NCBI GenBank assembly: GCA_015657535.1
Contig: JADHZB010000384.1
Coordinates: forward strand, 1-22,465
DNA: 22,465 nucleotides
Reading direction: 5' to 3'
DNA from: Nephromyces sp. MM_2019
Taxonomy: Eukaryota > Apicomplexa > Aconoidasida > Nephromycida
Positions 11,155 to 20,526 of the stretch are shown piece by piece; position 1 is the stretch's first letter; the number at the start of each line of letters is the position of its first letter. The notes under the pieces are model-generated. The model was given only the letters and a program-made list of their open reading frames with translations, had not been told where the DNA came from and made no database searches. The position numbers were made by a program, and so were the translations under genes.

Positions 11155-11604
11155 CTAAGCGAATGAACTCCCGGGAAATTGAAATTGCATCATTCCACTG
11201 TTTTTTTTATTAGTGGTTTGTTCAAAAATTGAATCAAATGAGTTTTGCATTTTACTCAAGAAATTTCCAATACTGAAAAAGGATTTATCAATCGATCTTA
11301 ACATTTCATTATTTTCTCTCATTTCGTTATTTTCATTGAATAAAAATAAATCAGGGTTTCCATTGAGAAAATCATCCATACTATCTGAATTTGACCTTCT
11401 TTTTATTTTATTAAAATTTTCCTCTTTTAGCATCTTCAAAGTTTCACGTGTCCCTGGTTTAACTAGTTCATTTTCTAATATCATATTTGTTAAGTATGAA
11501 AAATCAAATGGTATAGGTTGTTGTTGTGCTTGAATAAAACTCTTACATATTATAATTACACACATAGAAATCATACATATCTTGATACAATTGATATTCT
11601 TCAT
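11155..11604 (-). CDS. Small secreted protein of unknown function
   Basis: A single-exon frame of 149 codons from ATG 11604 to TAG 11155-11157. An in-frame TTG lies further out, but 11604 is the first ATG and gives a clean signal peptide: MKNINCIKICMISMCVIIIC with probable cleavage after SFIQA, before QQQPIPFDF. The mature part is about 120 residues, charged and probably helical (LKMLKEENFNKIKRR; then NENNEMRENNEMLRSI with a short duplicated ENNEM motif). It ends in a Phe/Ser/Gly/Met stretch. It has no cysteines after the signal, no membrane segment and no GPI-like tail, so export from the cell or into a vacuole is plausible. I recognise no family. The codon use and continuous frame in this otherwise repetitive area support a real gene. 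Its 5' flank carries a G-rich minisatellite. Confidence 0.72.
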   Translation of the reverse strand: MKNINCIKICMISMCVIIICKSFIQAQQQPIPFDFSYLTNMILENELVKPGTRETLKMLKEENFNKIKRRSNSDSMDDFLNGNPDLFLFNENNEMRENNEMLRSIDKSFFSIGNFLSKMQNSFDSIFEQTTNKKNSGMMQFQFPGSSFA

Positions 11605-11698
11605 TTTTATTTCTAAAGAAATAAATTTCAAAAATTATACAGGGATTTTTTAAAAAGGTGTTTATGTAGTTTTGAGAGGTGTATGTGTATAGTATTGA

Positions 11699-11859
11699 GG
11701 GGTGCGTGTAGTTTTGAGAAAGGGGTGTGTGTAGTTTTGAGAAAAGGGTGTGTGAAGTTTTGAGAAAGGGGTGTGTGTAGTTCTGAGAAAGGGGTGTGTG
11801 TAGTTCTGAGAAAGGGGTGTGTTTAGTTCTGAGAAAGGGGTGTGTGTAGTTTTGAAAGG
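11699..11859 (+). repeat. 23-bp G-rich minisatellite, 7 units
   Basis: Units start at 11699, 11722, 11745, 11768, 11791, 11814 and 11837, an exact 23-base period. The consensus is GGGGTGTGTGTAGTTYTGAG followed by AAA. Drift is limited to single bases, so the array is young or kept homogeneous. It lies about 95 bases upstream of the ATG of the minus-strand secreted protein, where the sense strand reads C-rich. Confidence 0.9.
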
Positions 11860-11868
11860 TGTGTGTAA

Positions 11869-11945
11869 TTTTGAGGGTTGTGTTTAGTTTTGAGGGTTGT
11901 ATTTAGTTTTGAGTATTGTATTTAGCTTTGAGGGGTGCGTGAATT
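11869..11945 (+). repeat. 19-bp degenerate repeat next to the 23-bp array
   Basis: Four units start at 11869, 11888, 11907 and 11926 (period 19), each close to TTTTGAGGGTTGTATTTAG. They share the TTTTGAG core of the adjacent 23-bp units but lack the AAA and part of the TG tail, so the two arrays look like diverged relatives. Confidence 0.8.
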
Positions 11946-13838
11946 CGAATTATGTGTGTGTTATTTTTTATTGTAGATTTGTGATAATTTCGATTGTGTA
12001 TTTAAGATGACTTGGATGCGTAAGTGTTTTTGTATGTAACGATTTTGATGTGTATGTGTGATTTTAATGTTATAAAATTTGTGTGTGTTAGGTTATTTTG
12101 GGGCTGAATGAGTGTGTGAGATTTGGATTATAATTCGTAAAATTCAATTAAATTTATTCATATAAAAAGAAGTGATATATAAGGAAAAAAAATTTATTAA
12201 AATTGTAAATTAAATGAAGTAAATTTATAAATTTAATACACACAAGACTTTAGTGAAAATATGTACAAAATATCGAGAGGTTTAATTGCTATTTTTAAAG
12301 ACACAAAGATTTTTTATAGACACGTTTTTAATGAGTGTGTGTGTTTACATTTATTATATATAAATCCTATAAAAGTCATAAAAAAAAATAATGAATTATA
12401 AACATTTGTTCAGTATGCTTGTGAATTTATATAGGTTTATGTGTGTATTGATATATTTGTATATTTAGTTAAATATGGTAGTAAATTTTAATGTGTGTAT
12501 GTGAGTTGACTTGTGTGTGTGTGTGAGTATATTGATTTGTGTAGGTATGTGTTTATTTGGTTGTGTGTGTAATTTGAGATGATTTAGGTGTGTGTGATTG
12601 TAGGTATGTAAATGAGTCCATGTAAATGTGTGTAAATTAGGGTGTGTATATATTATTTCGGATGTGTATATTTATCATTAAATGTGTATGATGAATCAAA
12701 TTTATAAGGCTTGTATGTACATAATTTTATTAAACAGCTGTTTTCCAATTTATTTTTACATTGAGCATAAATTACACACAGCCACATATGTCTATGTATA
12801 TTCTGAAATCAGATTTCATAAAAATAGATAAATGTTAAATACTCTAAACGCATTCATATATAAATTAATATTTCTTAAAATATATATAACTGGAGTTTTG
12901 CGTTTGTTTGTGTATGTATTTAAGATATGTGTATGTATGTAATTATGATGTATGTGTGTAATTAAAGCGTGTGTATATGTACTTAAAGTGTGTGCATATA
13001 ATGAGTTTAAGTGTGGGTATATGTAGCTTAAAGTGTATGTTTATTAAAGCCGTGAATGTGTATCTGAAAAATCTGTTATTTTCAAATTAATAGATAAGAA
13101 TATTTGTTCTAAATATATGTGGATGTGTATAAATGTGTATGGGACGCTAAATGTGTGATTATAATATGTGTGTAAAACATTTTTGTACTTCAAATAAAAT
13201 ATATGTAGTAAAAATTTTTAGAATTACCTATAAAAAGTTTAAAGTGTGTTTAAAATATTTAAATGTATATTATTTATCTAACTTAATGTAAAAAGTATCA
13301 AATTCTCCAAATTTTTGTTTTAAATATTTTTTGAAAAAATTGAAATTGTTTTATAATATAAAAAAAACTCGTAATCAAATTTACACAAAAATTAGCACAC
13401 ACATTCACTATTCCATAAGTAAATCTATAAAGCACACACATTAAAAACATAAACTCGCACACAATAAAATAATCAAAGATTTATACATGTAAAACAATCA
13501 CACACACACACATCAATAAATTCTCACATACATAAAGGACTACATACATAAAGGCCTATATAAATATACAATTATATGTACATCTTTATTGATACCCGTA
13601 TTGATTCAAATATATACACTCATTGAAATATAAAGGATTATATCTATATATATACCAAATCCGATACATATATATCTTGCTGTGTAAGACAAGCCGCATC
13701 ATCTCACAGTTGTTATTTGAGTATTTCTACATTGATTTTCGTTATACTGAGGGTAAATCTCAAAAATATTAACCCACACACACACGCACAAACATACACA
13801 CACATATACACACGCACGCACATACGCATATTTTCATT
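11946..13838. other. Spacer: TG-rich left half, CA-rich right half
   Basis: The + strand is rich in GTGTGTATG words until about 13170, then AT-rich, then rich in ACACACA words from about 13390. The switch lies between the 5' side of the secreted gene and the 3' side of bL12, both on the minus strand. No exon, RNA or coding frame can be supported. Confidence 0.5.
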
Positions 13839-13913
13839 GTAATCCAATAGTGATCCCGCAAATTCTAATTGTTTCCTAAGTGCTTCAGCCTTATTTCTTA
13901 ATAAATTTCCACT
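13839..13913 (-). pseudogene. Partial second copy of the bL12 C-terminal helix
   Basis: On the minus strand about 25 codons read SGNLLRNKAEALRKQLEFAG, matching the end of the bL12 gene just upstream (ENLPKNEAEALKKQLEDAG). Many codons are identical at the DNA level. It lies 156 bases (52 codons) from its counterpart and in the same reading frame. That frame stays open from the bL12 TAA to 13713. The flanking codons are translated TG/CA repeat (Cys/Val/Arg), so it is not a complete gene. I read it as a duplicated and decaying fragment. An alternative terminal exon or readthrough tail cannot be excluded, but I see no matching donor site. Confidence 0.75.
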
Positions 13914-13988
13914 GTGTGTACACCTCTCGCAACCTATTCCATCCCACACACAGACACTCACACATATACGCGCCAAAACACACACATT

Positions 13989-15098
13989 TTATTGTAGTTC
14001 CATAGTAGCTCCCGCGTCTTCTAATTGTTTCTTGAGTGCTTCAGCCTCATTTTTGGGTAAATTCTCAGCGAGTGTGTAGGGCAAATTATCAACAACATCT
14101 TTAGCCGCTTTCAATGATAATTCTTTCTTAATAGAGCGGACAGTTTTAATAACATTTATTCGTTTTGATTGTTCAGTTGACTTAATAATTACATTAAATT
14201 CTGTTTGCTCTTCAACAGGTTGTGCTTCTTCTGTTTGTGTAGTTTGAATAGTATGTGTATCTTGTGTGTTTTGTGTATTTTGTACGTTTTGTAATGAAAT
14301 GTTAAAGGCTTCTTCCATTTTACTAATAAGTTCGACAACTTCCATTAATGTCAATTTCTTTAATTTTTCAATAATAATATCTGTTTGACTCGAAGCACAT
14401 AATTTTGTATGTGTAGGTGTATGTGTGCAGTGAGATATGGGTCTATAGTGAGATATATGTGTGTGTGCGTATCTTAATGTGGGTGTGTGTGTGTAGTGAG
14501 ATTTGGGTGTATGTCCAAATGTGTGTATTTGCGTGTATTCAGATGTGGGTGTGTATCCAGGTGAGTGATTAGGTGTGTATCCAGGTGAGTGAGTGGGTGT
14601 GTATCCAGGTGAGTGGGTGAGTGTGTGTTCAGGAGAGGGAGTGGGAGTGTTTCCAGATGTATGTGTTTGAGTGTATCTAGATATGGCTTTGTGTATATGT
14701 CCATCTTTTGGTGTGCGTGTGTGATAGGTATGGGTCAAATGAGGTGCCCTGTTCTGTGGAAATTTATTTTGGTGTGTGTATTTGGGTGTGTGCGTAAGGT
14801 ATGCACATGTTGATTGTCGTTTATGTATGTATGTAAGATAAGGAATGCGTGTAGCATGATGATATATATCTGTATCAGTCGTAAGATTGGGTATAGGGTA
14901 CCTAAATTGTGTATGTGTATTGTAGTCACTGTGAGTAAGATAAAGTGGTAGATGTTGTTTATTTATCAAGTATTGAAGTGTGTGTAATTTATATGAAATT
15001 GTAAAATACACATTAAAAAATTGAAATATTAGACAAAAAGTAAAGAGTCCCAAAATTTTCATTGAATTTTTATGTTTTATATTTAATTTATATTTCAT
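13989..15098 (-). CDS. Organellar (probably apicoplast) ribosomal protein bL12 with a long repeat-rich leader
   Basis: A single-exon frame of 369 residues. bL12 forms the ribosomal stalk that recruits and activates translation GTPases. ATG 15098 is used here; ATG 15062 (MKILGLFTFCLIFQFF) would give an equally good signal peptide 12 residues later. After the hydrophobic leader comes about 200 residues of Thr/His/Tyr/Pro-rich sequence, including tandem THSPGYTP octapeptides. The bL12 N-terminal dimer domain follows near 235-268 (IIIEKLKKLTLMEVVELISK), then a Thr/Gln-rich hinge, then the C-terminal domain near 294-369 with TEFNVIIKS, NVIKTVRSIK, LSLKAAKDVV and EAEALKKQLEDAG, ending at TAA. Bacterial bL12 is about 120 residues, so two thirds of this protein is extra. 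The bipartite leader fits plastid import, with the repeat region largely removed or tolerated as transit sequence. Mitochondrial targeting is less likely because of the signal peptide. A partial copy of the C-terminal helix lies downstream. Confidence 0.93.
   Translation of the reverse strand: MKYKLNIKHKNSMKILGLFTFCLIFQFFNVYFTISYKLHTLQYLINKQHLPLYLTHSDYNTHTQFRYPIPNLTTDTDIYHHATRIPYLTYIHKRQSTCAYLTHTPKYTHQNKFPQNRAPHLTHTYHTRTPKDGHIHKAISRYTQTHTSGNTPTPSPEHTLTHSPGYTPTHSPGYTPNHSPGYTPTSEYTQIHTFGHTPKSHYTHTPTLRYAHTHISHYRPISHCTHTPTHTKLCASSQTDIIIEKLKKLTLMEVVELISKMEEAFNISLQNVQNTQNTQDTHTIQTTQTEEAQPVEEQTEFNVIIKSTEQSKRINVIKTVRSIKKELSLKAAKDVVDNLPYTLAENLPKNEAEALKKQLEDAGATMELQ
14548..14667 (-). repeat. 24-bp coding minisatellite in bL12
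   Basis: Units start at 14548, 14572, 14596, 14620 and 14644, an exact 24-base period. On the + strand a unit reads GGTGTGTATCCAGGTGAGTG followed by four more bases. On the coding strand it gives the octapeptide THSPGYTP and variants. It sits in the leader/insert region, outside the conserved bL12 domains. The unit length keeps the frame, so copy-number change would be tolerated. Confidence 0.88.
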
Positions 15099-16286
15099 TG
15101 TTTTTATAAATAAAAATTAATACTTATATAAATAACATAAAGCATTTTTCATTATTTATATATATACGTGTAAGCACACATAAAATATATTTAAATCATA
15201 TACACATTTAGAATATTATGTGTGTTTGTGATGTGTGTGTGTGTATGTGTGTTTGTGTGTGAGTTATGTGTAAGTGTAATGTGTGTGTGTGTTATGTATC
15301 TGAGTGTAATGTGTGTGTGTCCGGTGAGTATTATTTATGTGTGTTTGGTTTGTGTTGTGAGTGTGTATTGTGTGTATTGTTTGTGTGTGTGTAAATTTAT
15401 TCATGTGGTGTATATGAATATAGTTGTATGGATGAGTTAGGAGGAGGGTGAGTACAAGTAAATGTGTATATGGGTGTGTTTTTGAAAAACACAAAATTGA
15501 GAAAAAGATGAAAATGTGTGTGTTGTCTATATATAGGTAAAATTGTGTTGCTTTGAATGTGAGAGTGTGTGTTCCGTGTTTTTACAATATGTGTAGGTTT
15601 GTGTGTAATATAGGCTGGGTTTATGTAAACTATATGTGTGTGTATACTGTGTGGGTGTGTGTATAATATTAAGTTTTTGTGCGTATATCATGAGCGTGCA
15701 TATATAATTTGAGTGTGCGTATGTTATGAGCGTGCATATATAATTTGAGTGTGCGTTTACTAATCTCGTGTGCGTAAAAATATTTTTGTGTGCTATAAAT
15801 TTTATGTGTGGATGTGTGTACTTTTACTATTGGATACTTGTATATATAGAAATTTGATTAATCATTTAAAACAATTTAAAATTGTGTATATATTATTATT
15901 AAATTTCTTTAACGATACGAATTTATATTAGTCTTTGATTAAGATTATTTCTAATTTACAATTCTAATTCTTAATATAAAAGTGTGTATGTACACATTGT
16001 TTATGTTTTATAGGACTTTTGTTTGTGTGTATTATAAACCATAATATAGCCAAAGCTTGATACAAATCAAAATGTGTATAGATTAGCAAATTTATTATTT
16101 ATTTATAATTATTATGTTAATATTAGAATTTTATTAGTATATATATTGAATTACACACAGTTATAAAACTTCAAAATTTTATGTACAAAAATTTATTTAA
16201 ACAGCCCTATTACCCTATTGAAAAAAATAAATCTAAAAGCATCAAAATTTTATTTTTTATAAAGATTTGTGTATATTTCCTTTCCA

Positions 16287-16318
<32 letters not shown>

Positions 16319-16343
16319 AGTTTATTTATTGAAATTTTACTTT
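15099..16343. other. TG-rich 5' flank of bL12 and 3' flank of OMPDC
   Basis: From about 15210 to 15800 the + strand is rich in GTGTGT words (sense strand of bL12: CA-rich). AT-rich sequence follows with an AT microsatellite at about 16290-16318, just before the OMPDC stop codon. Translations of the open frames at 15222-15494 and 16181-16363 are simple-sequence Cys/Val, His/Thr or Ile/Tyr runs. I see no gene. Confidence 0.5.
15679..15756 (+). repeat. 36-bp tandem repeat
   Basis: Two units start at 15679 and 15715, with a partial third at 15751, an exact 36-base spacing. Each begins GTGCGTAT and contains ATGAGCGTGCATATATAATT. It lies in the 5' flank region of bL12 and does not look coding. Confidence 0.8.
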
Positions 16344-17760
16344 TTAATTTGATAAATGTGTAACATTTGTTTTAGCATCATTTATGATTTCATACCATTC
16401 CATAGCTGCTTTACGTTTATCCTATAGTATATGTGCATATATATATATATGTATATATGTGCGTGTGTACATGTTGGCTTTTGGTTGTGTGTAAAAGTAT
16501 ATGCTTGAAGGATGTTTGGGTTTGTGTGTATGTGTTATGATATTCATGTATCATGCATGTTTTATAAAGTTGTTTAGGTATGTCTGACTGTGCTATTATT
16601 TGTATGCGTGTGTAGGTATAAGATCATGAAGACTACATGAAAATGAAATGAATGTTATGTTTGTGTAGCGGGAAATATATATAATTATAATTTACTTCAT
16701 AATTTAATATACCCCTTGAAATTGGTATAATTAGGCCATGACCATCATCTCTTAAACCTATTAAAAATTAAATATATAAGACAGTAGTACACACAAATAG
16801 ATTTATACCACACAAAGGCACACAAAAGATAAACACCTACACACACACACACAATAGAAATACCTACATACATACATAAACACAACACATACACAACACA
16901 CACCACATACACACGCACACACACATGTAATACATGCACAACACGCTCCATTTCAAATATGTATAAATATGTAAGAGATATATATAGGTATAAAATAGGA
17001 TAGATAAATGTGTGTTATCCTTACCAGCAGAAAGTACTGCATTTAAATTACCCCCTTGTGCCCCTATACCGGGTGATAATATCCACACATCTGGCCATTC
17101 ATTTCTTACTATAGATAATTCGTGTGTAGCTGTTGCACCCACAACAAGGCCAATATCACCAACAGGCTGGCCACTATTTTGTAAAGCTACACACATTTAA
17201 GTAATATATTTAATAGTTATTCTATATAAATACATATACATATATATACATACACACATTTATATAAAGAGGTAAATGCTTTATATATTTGTATACATAC
17301 ACATACACACACCCATACAGACATACACCCTCCACCTTTTTTACACATACCTTCATGATATTCTTTGAATGTACGTGCAACATGTTGATACATGGGTATA
17401 GAGTTACCCTCTGGTGTGAATACCTTTGAATTTTGAATACACACTGAGCCAGGATTAGATGTTTTACACAATAAAAATGTAGCCTTTGATGTGTGTTTAA
17501 GAAATGGGTAAACAGAGTCAGTTCCCATATAAGGGCTAACAGTTATACCATCTGCCTTTAAAACATCAAAAAATGCATTTGAGTACATTTCTGAAGATGT
17601 ACCAATATCACCACATTTACAATCTAATAATATAGGGATATCATTTGGTATATATTCACACACTTGTTGTAAAACCTATAATATAGAGTGTGTAGAAATT
17701 TATTTAATAAACGTATATATTATTCAAAATCAAAACATACATGCACACATCTTGTGTTTG

Positions 17761-17795
<35 letters not shown>

Positions 17796-18395
17796 TTATC
17801 TGGGATATGTAAACACACAAAACCTAACTTCTGTGCAGGTACACCATTTTCATACCCTCTAAAATGAAACACAGAATTAGTACAGTGTACATACATATAT
17901 TTTACACACCCTCTATAAATTCACATTCATACCTAAATGTCTTATTTACCTTACACACCGTATGTATCTACAAATACATTTATACACATTACGCACCCTA
18001 TGTATATACACGCATATCTAAACACCCTATGTATAAACACACACATCTACACAACCTATGTATATACACAAACAACAAAAACACATTGCACATACCTATA
18101 CATAGACCTACACACACACCTACACACCCTCTACATATACGCACTCCCCTCCAAAATATGCACATACTGAAAAACCATCTTGTCCAGAGGCTAAGAAAAA
18201 AGCAAAATTTGGTTTGAATGAAATTGCATAATTTTTTGTTTGGTCGATAATTTCACGGCAGTGTGTGTAAAGTGTTTGTGTGTGTTGTGTGTGGTGATTT
18301 GTTGATTGAAATGGTATGGGGTCAAGGCCAATACAAAGGTGACCCTTTGGCTCATAGTAAGCCCTATTTTCTAATTTTTGGATGAAATTTGACAT
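16344..18395 (-). CDS. Orotidine-5'-phosphate decarboxylase
   Basis: Catalyses OMP to UMP, the last step of de novo pyrimidine synthesis, in the cytosol. Five exons on the minus strand: 18168-18395, 17351-17675, 17025-17186, 16696-16757, 16344-16421, joined to 284 codons plus TAA. Introns are 492, 164, 267 and 274 bases; donors are GTATGT, GTATGT, GTAAGG and GTAAAT. The TIM-barrel active site is intact. FKPNFAFF supplies the first Lys (residue 61), and LLDCKCGDIG gives the Asp-x-Lys-x-x-Asp triad (94, 96, 99). Further on, DGITVSPYMGTDSV, LLCKTSNPGS, GLVVGAT, ILSPGIGAQGG and PISRGI form the substrate and phosphate-binding loops. The pattern of these motifs matches the bacterial-like OMPDC subgroup (pyrF subfamily 2) better than the animal UMPS type. 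ATG 18395 gives an N terminus that starts about 20 residues before LCIGLDP, as expected. No fused orotate phosphoribosyltransferase is seen in the window. Confidence 0.95.
17762..17791. repeat. (TA)n microsatellite in OMPDC intron 1
   Basis: About 15 copies of TA in a pure run inside the first intron of the decarboxylase gene. The rest of this intron (about 17860-18150) is CA-rich on the + strand, that is TG-rich in sense. Confidence 0.85.
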
Positions 18396-18971
18396 TAAAA
18401 TTAAATTGGGAAGATGAAGATGTGTAGGGTAGTATGTGAGGGTAGCGGGTGGGTTTGTGTGTATGTACGTGTGTGATTTATTGTGGGTGTATATGTGGGT
18501 GTGTGAATCGAATATATTTATGAATTGCGGGTAATCTATGATTTGGGTATGTGTAGATGTTTGTGGAAATATACGTATGTGTATATGTGTATAAGTGTAT
18601 ATATATGTGTCTTTAATTATAAAAATGTATGCTTATGGATATAATTACAAATATGTGTATATGGATATCAAGGAATGAGTTAGGTATATACAAACGTATC
18701 AATTAAGGTTTGTATAAAGGTTTGTAATGGCATTCCTCATATATGTGTAGTAAAATTTTGATTGTATTCTGGTAATTTGGGGCCAATGTTTTTGTGTGTG
18801 ATGATAAGTGTGTAATGGATAATGTTGGTAATGAAAAATACGTGTGATGAAAATTTTTTCGCCTGTGCTTGATGATATGTGAGCGTCTGTATTTGATGAT
18901 CAGCTCTTGTGTGAGTAAACCCGTTAGCAGTAGGTATGTATATATACAAGCAATAGATGTATGATGAGTAA

Positions 18972-19003
<32 letters not shown>

Positions 19004-19185
19004 TTGTGTATGTTGAGTAGTTTAGGCTTTAATTGTGTATGTTTTTCAAGAGTGTATGTATGCTATTTACAATTTCGAAATATAAATGACTTAATATCAC
19101 TTCTTTTAAATTTAGATATAATACACATTTATTTCACATTTATATAATATTACCCTTCTCAAGAGTATTTCACAAAAAAAAGAGC

Positions 19186-19190
<5 letters not shown>
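18396..19190. other. TG-rich 5' flank of OMPDC, no further gene supported
   Basis: The + strand is rich in GTGTGT words from about 18420 to 18720 and again near 18990-19015, after an AT run at about 18970-18992. The patch at 18737-18949 is more complex and open on the minus strand for 70 codons, with no recognisable family. I leave it as a doubtful fragment. TG changes to CA on the + strand between about 19050 and 19180, between two divergent genes. Confidence 0.45.

Positions 19191-19220
<30 letters not shown>
19191..19220 (+). repeat. (AC)15 microsatellite
   Basis: A pure AC run of 30 bases on the + strand in the interval between the divergent OMPDC and small basic protein genes, immediately right of the TG-to-CA switch. 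Confidence 0.95.
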
Positions 19221-19222
<2 letters not shown>

Positions 19223-19232
19223 ACACCTACAC

Positions 19233-19297
19233 ATACACAAACAATACACACAAACAATACACACAAACAATACACACAAACAATACACACAAACAAT
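19233..19297 (+). repeat. 13-bp minisatellite, 5 units
   Basis: The unit ACACACAAACAAT repeats with ends at 19245, 19258, 19271, 19284 and 19297, an exact 13-base period. The first unit is slightly diverged. A similar single unit occurs near 19517-19530. It is upstream of the + strand gene at 19708 and not coding. Confidence 0.9.
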
Positions 19298-19707
19298 ACA
19301 CACACACTTATACATAAACATGAAATTTCTGAATATACATTAAGACAAATTGAAACTATTACTCATTTACATCCCTCTCTCAATATACACATACGTATAT
19401 ATATTTTTTCACAACACATATACACACACAAACTTATAAACAATCCACACATACACATAGAAATATAAACGACCCATAGACAGATACATATATATAAACA
19501 CCCACAAACTCACATATACACAAACAATACACACAAATTATATATACACAATTTAGTTATATATATATATAGAGAGAAATAATGAATATAAATTCATCAT
19601 TGTATACTAATCTTCACACAGTACACAAAGCATACAAACACACATATACATAAGTTTCGCACACACAAATATATAAACACATTATCATTATATATATATA
19701 AACAAAC
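19298..19707 (+). other. CA-rich 5' flank of the small basic protein gene
   Basis: About 400 bases rich in ACACATATACA words with AT runs at about 19559-19570 and 19690-19699. It presumably includes the promoter and 5' UTR of the gene starting at 19708. The ATG context is AACAAACATG, A-rich as expected in AT-rich protists. No specific regulatory site can be named. Confidence 0.4.
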
Positions 19708-19989
19708 ATGAATTTAATTCCATGGATGAATTTAACTATTCATAATATATACAATATTAGACTTATTACTTATAAAACACATTTTAAACAAACAGCTTAC
19801 ATATCAAATATAATTAACACATATTTTACAAACACATCTTACTTATCAAATTTTTTAAATAACACATATTTTACACACACATCTCACTTGTCAAATTTAT
19901 TTTTAAATTTTATTTCAAAAAAAAAAAAAAGGGTAAAACGTAAGAAATTTAAACGTTTGAAAGGTGGTGGCCTTATCCGATTAGAATAA
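19708..19989 (+). CDS. Small basic protein with 15-residue repeats, unknown function
   Basis: A single-exon frame of 93 codons, ATG 19708 to TAA 19987-19989. The N-terminal half (MNLIPWMNLTIHNIYNIRLI) has few acidic residues and could be a mitochondrial or other targeting sequence. The middle holds three imperfect repeats of 14-15 residues, seen as AYISN, then NTYFTNTSYLSN, then NTYFTHTSHLSN; at DNA level two units start at about 19816 and 19861 (45-base period). The end is strongly basic: KKKKRVKRKKFKRLKGGG followed by LIRLE. A Lys/Arg tail of this kind suggests an RNA-binding or organellar ribosomal protein, but I cannot match it to a known family. A run of 14 A bases (19917-19930) encodes the start of the Lys tract. 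It might be a chance frame in simple sequence, but the sharply different basic end argues for a real gene. Confidence 0.5.
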   Translation: MNLIPWMNLTIHNIYNIRLITYKTHFKQTAYISNIINTYFTNTSYLSNFLNNTYFTHTSHLSNLFLNFISKKKKRVKRKKFKRLKGGGLIRLE

Positions 19990-20330
19990 ATCTTATCTAG
20001 TGTGTGTATTTAAATATATATTTAATATATATATGTGTGCAAATATATATTTGATATGTTTGTGTATGTAGATTTGATTGTCTCTATGTACAATTAATTG
20101 TTTGGATATGTAGAGTTAGTTATATGTGTAATTCTATTATTGTGTAGATATTTTAATGTGTGTATATATAAATTTTTCAATATTTGAATTTTTTTTTTCA
20201 TCTAAAACGATATTTTCACTAATTTATATCTTAATGTGTGTAATGACATTTATTTTGTTTAATTTTTCTTTTAAAAAATATAAATTTCCATCAATTTGAA
20301 CTCAAGTAATTAAATATATATATATACATT
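19990..20330. other. 3' flank of the small basic protein gene
   Basis: AT-rich with GTGTGT and TATATA words, TG-biased in the sense of the + strand gene. No open frame or RNA gene is seen. It presumably carries the 3' UTR. Confidence 0.4.
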
Positions 20331-20495
20331 GAACTAAATATAATAAGTGTATATACATATATATATTAGGCAAAATATAATAGGTTTTGTTTACATATAA
20401 TCAGTGAACAAAATATAATAGGTGTGTATGCATATATATATTAAACTAAATATAATGTTATATATATATATATATATATTGAATTGAATATAATG

Positions 20496-20518
<23 letters not shown>
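20331..20518 (+). repeat. 37-38-bp imperfect tandem repeat
   Basis: Units start at 20331, 20368, 20406, 20443 and 20481 (spacings 37, 38, 37, 38). Each carries an AAATATAAT core followed by a TATATATA stretch. It lies between the 3' ends of two convergent genes, and the last units dissolve into a plain TA microsatellite. Confidence 0.75.

Positions 20519-20526
<8 letters not shown>

Noticed and set aside
11699..11945. Could the regular arrays be a CRISPR?
   Set aside because: Units are directly adjacent with no unique spacers, and the window is eukaryotic.
17831..17871. An extra middle exon of OMPDC reading YENGVPAQKL between the first and second exons.
   Set aside because: Its frame needs weak splice sites. 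Joining the GTATGT donor at 18167 directly to the AG at 17676-17677 keeps phase and gives the family's usual spacing between FKPNFAFF and LLDCK.
18737..18949. A 70-codon minus-strand frame upstream of OMPDC.
   Set aside because: More complex than its surroundings but no family, signal peptide or splice partner; kept only as a remark in the flank entry.
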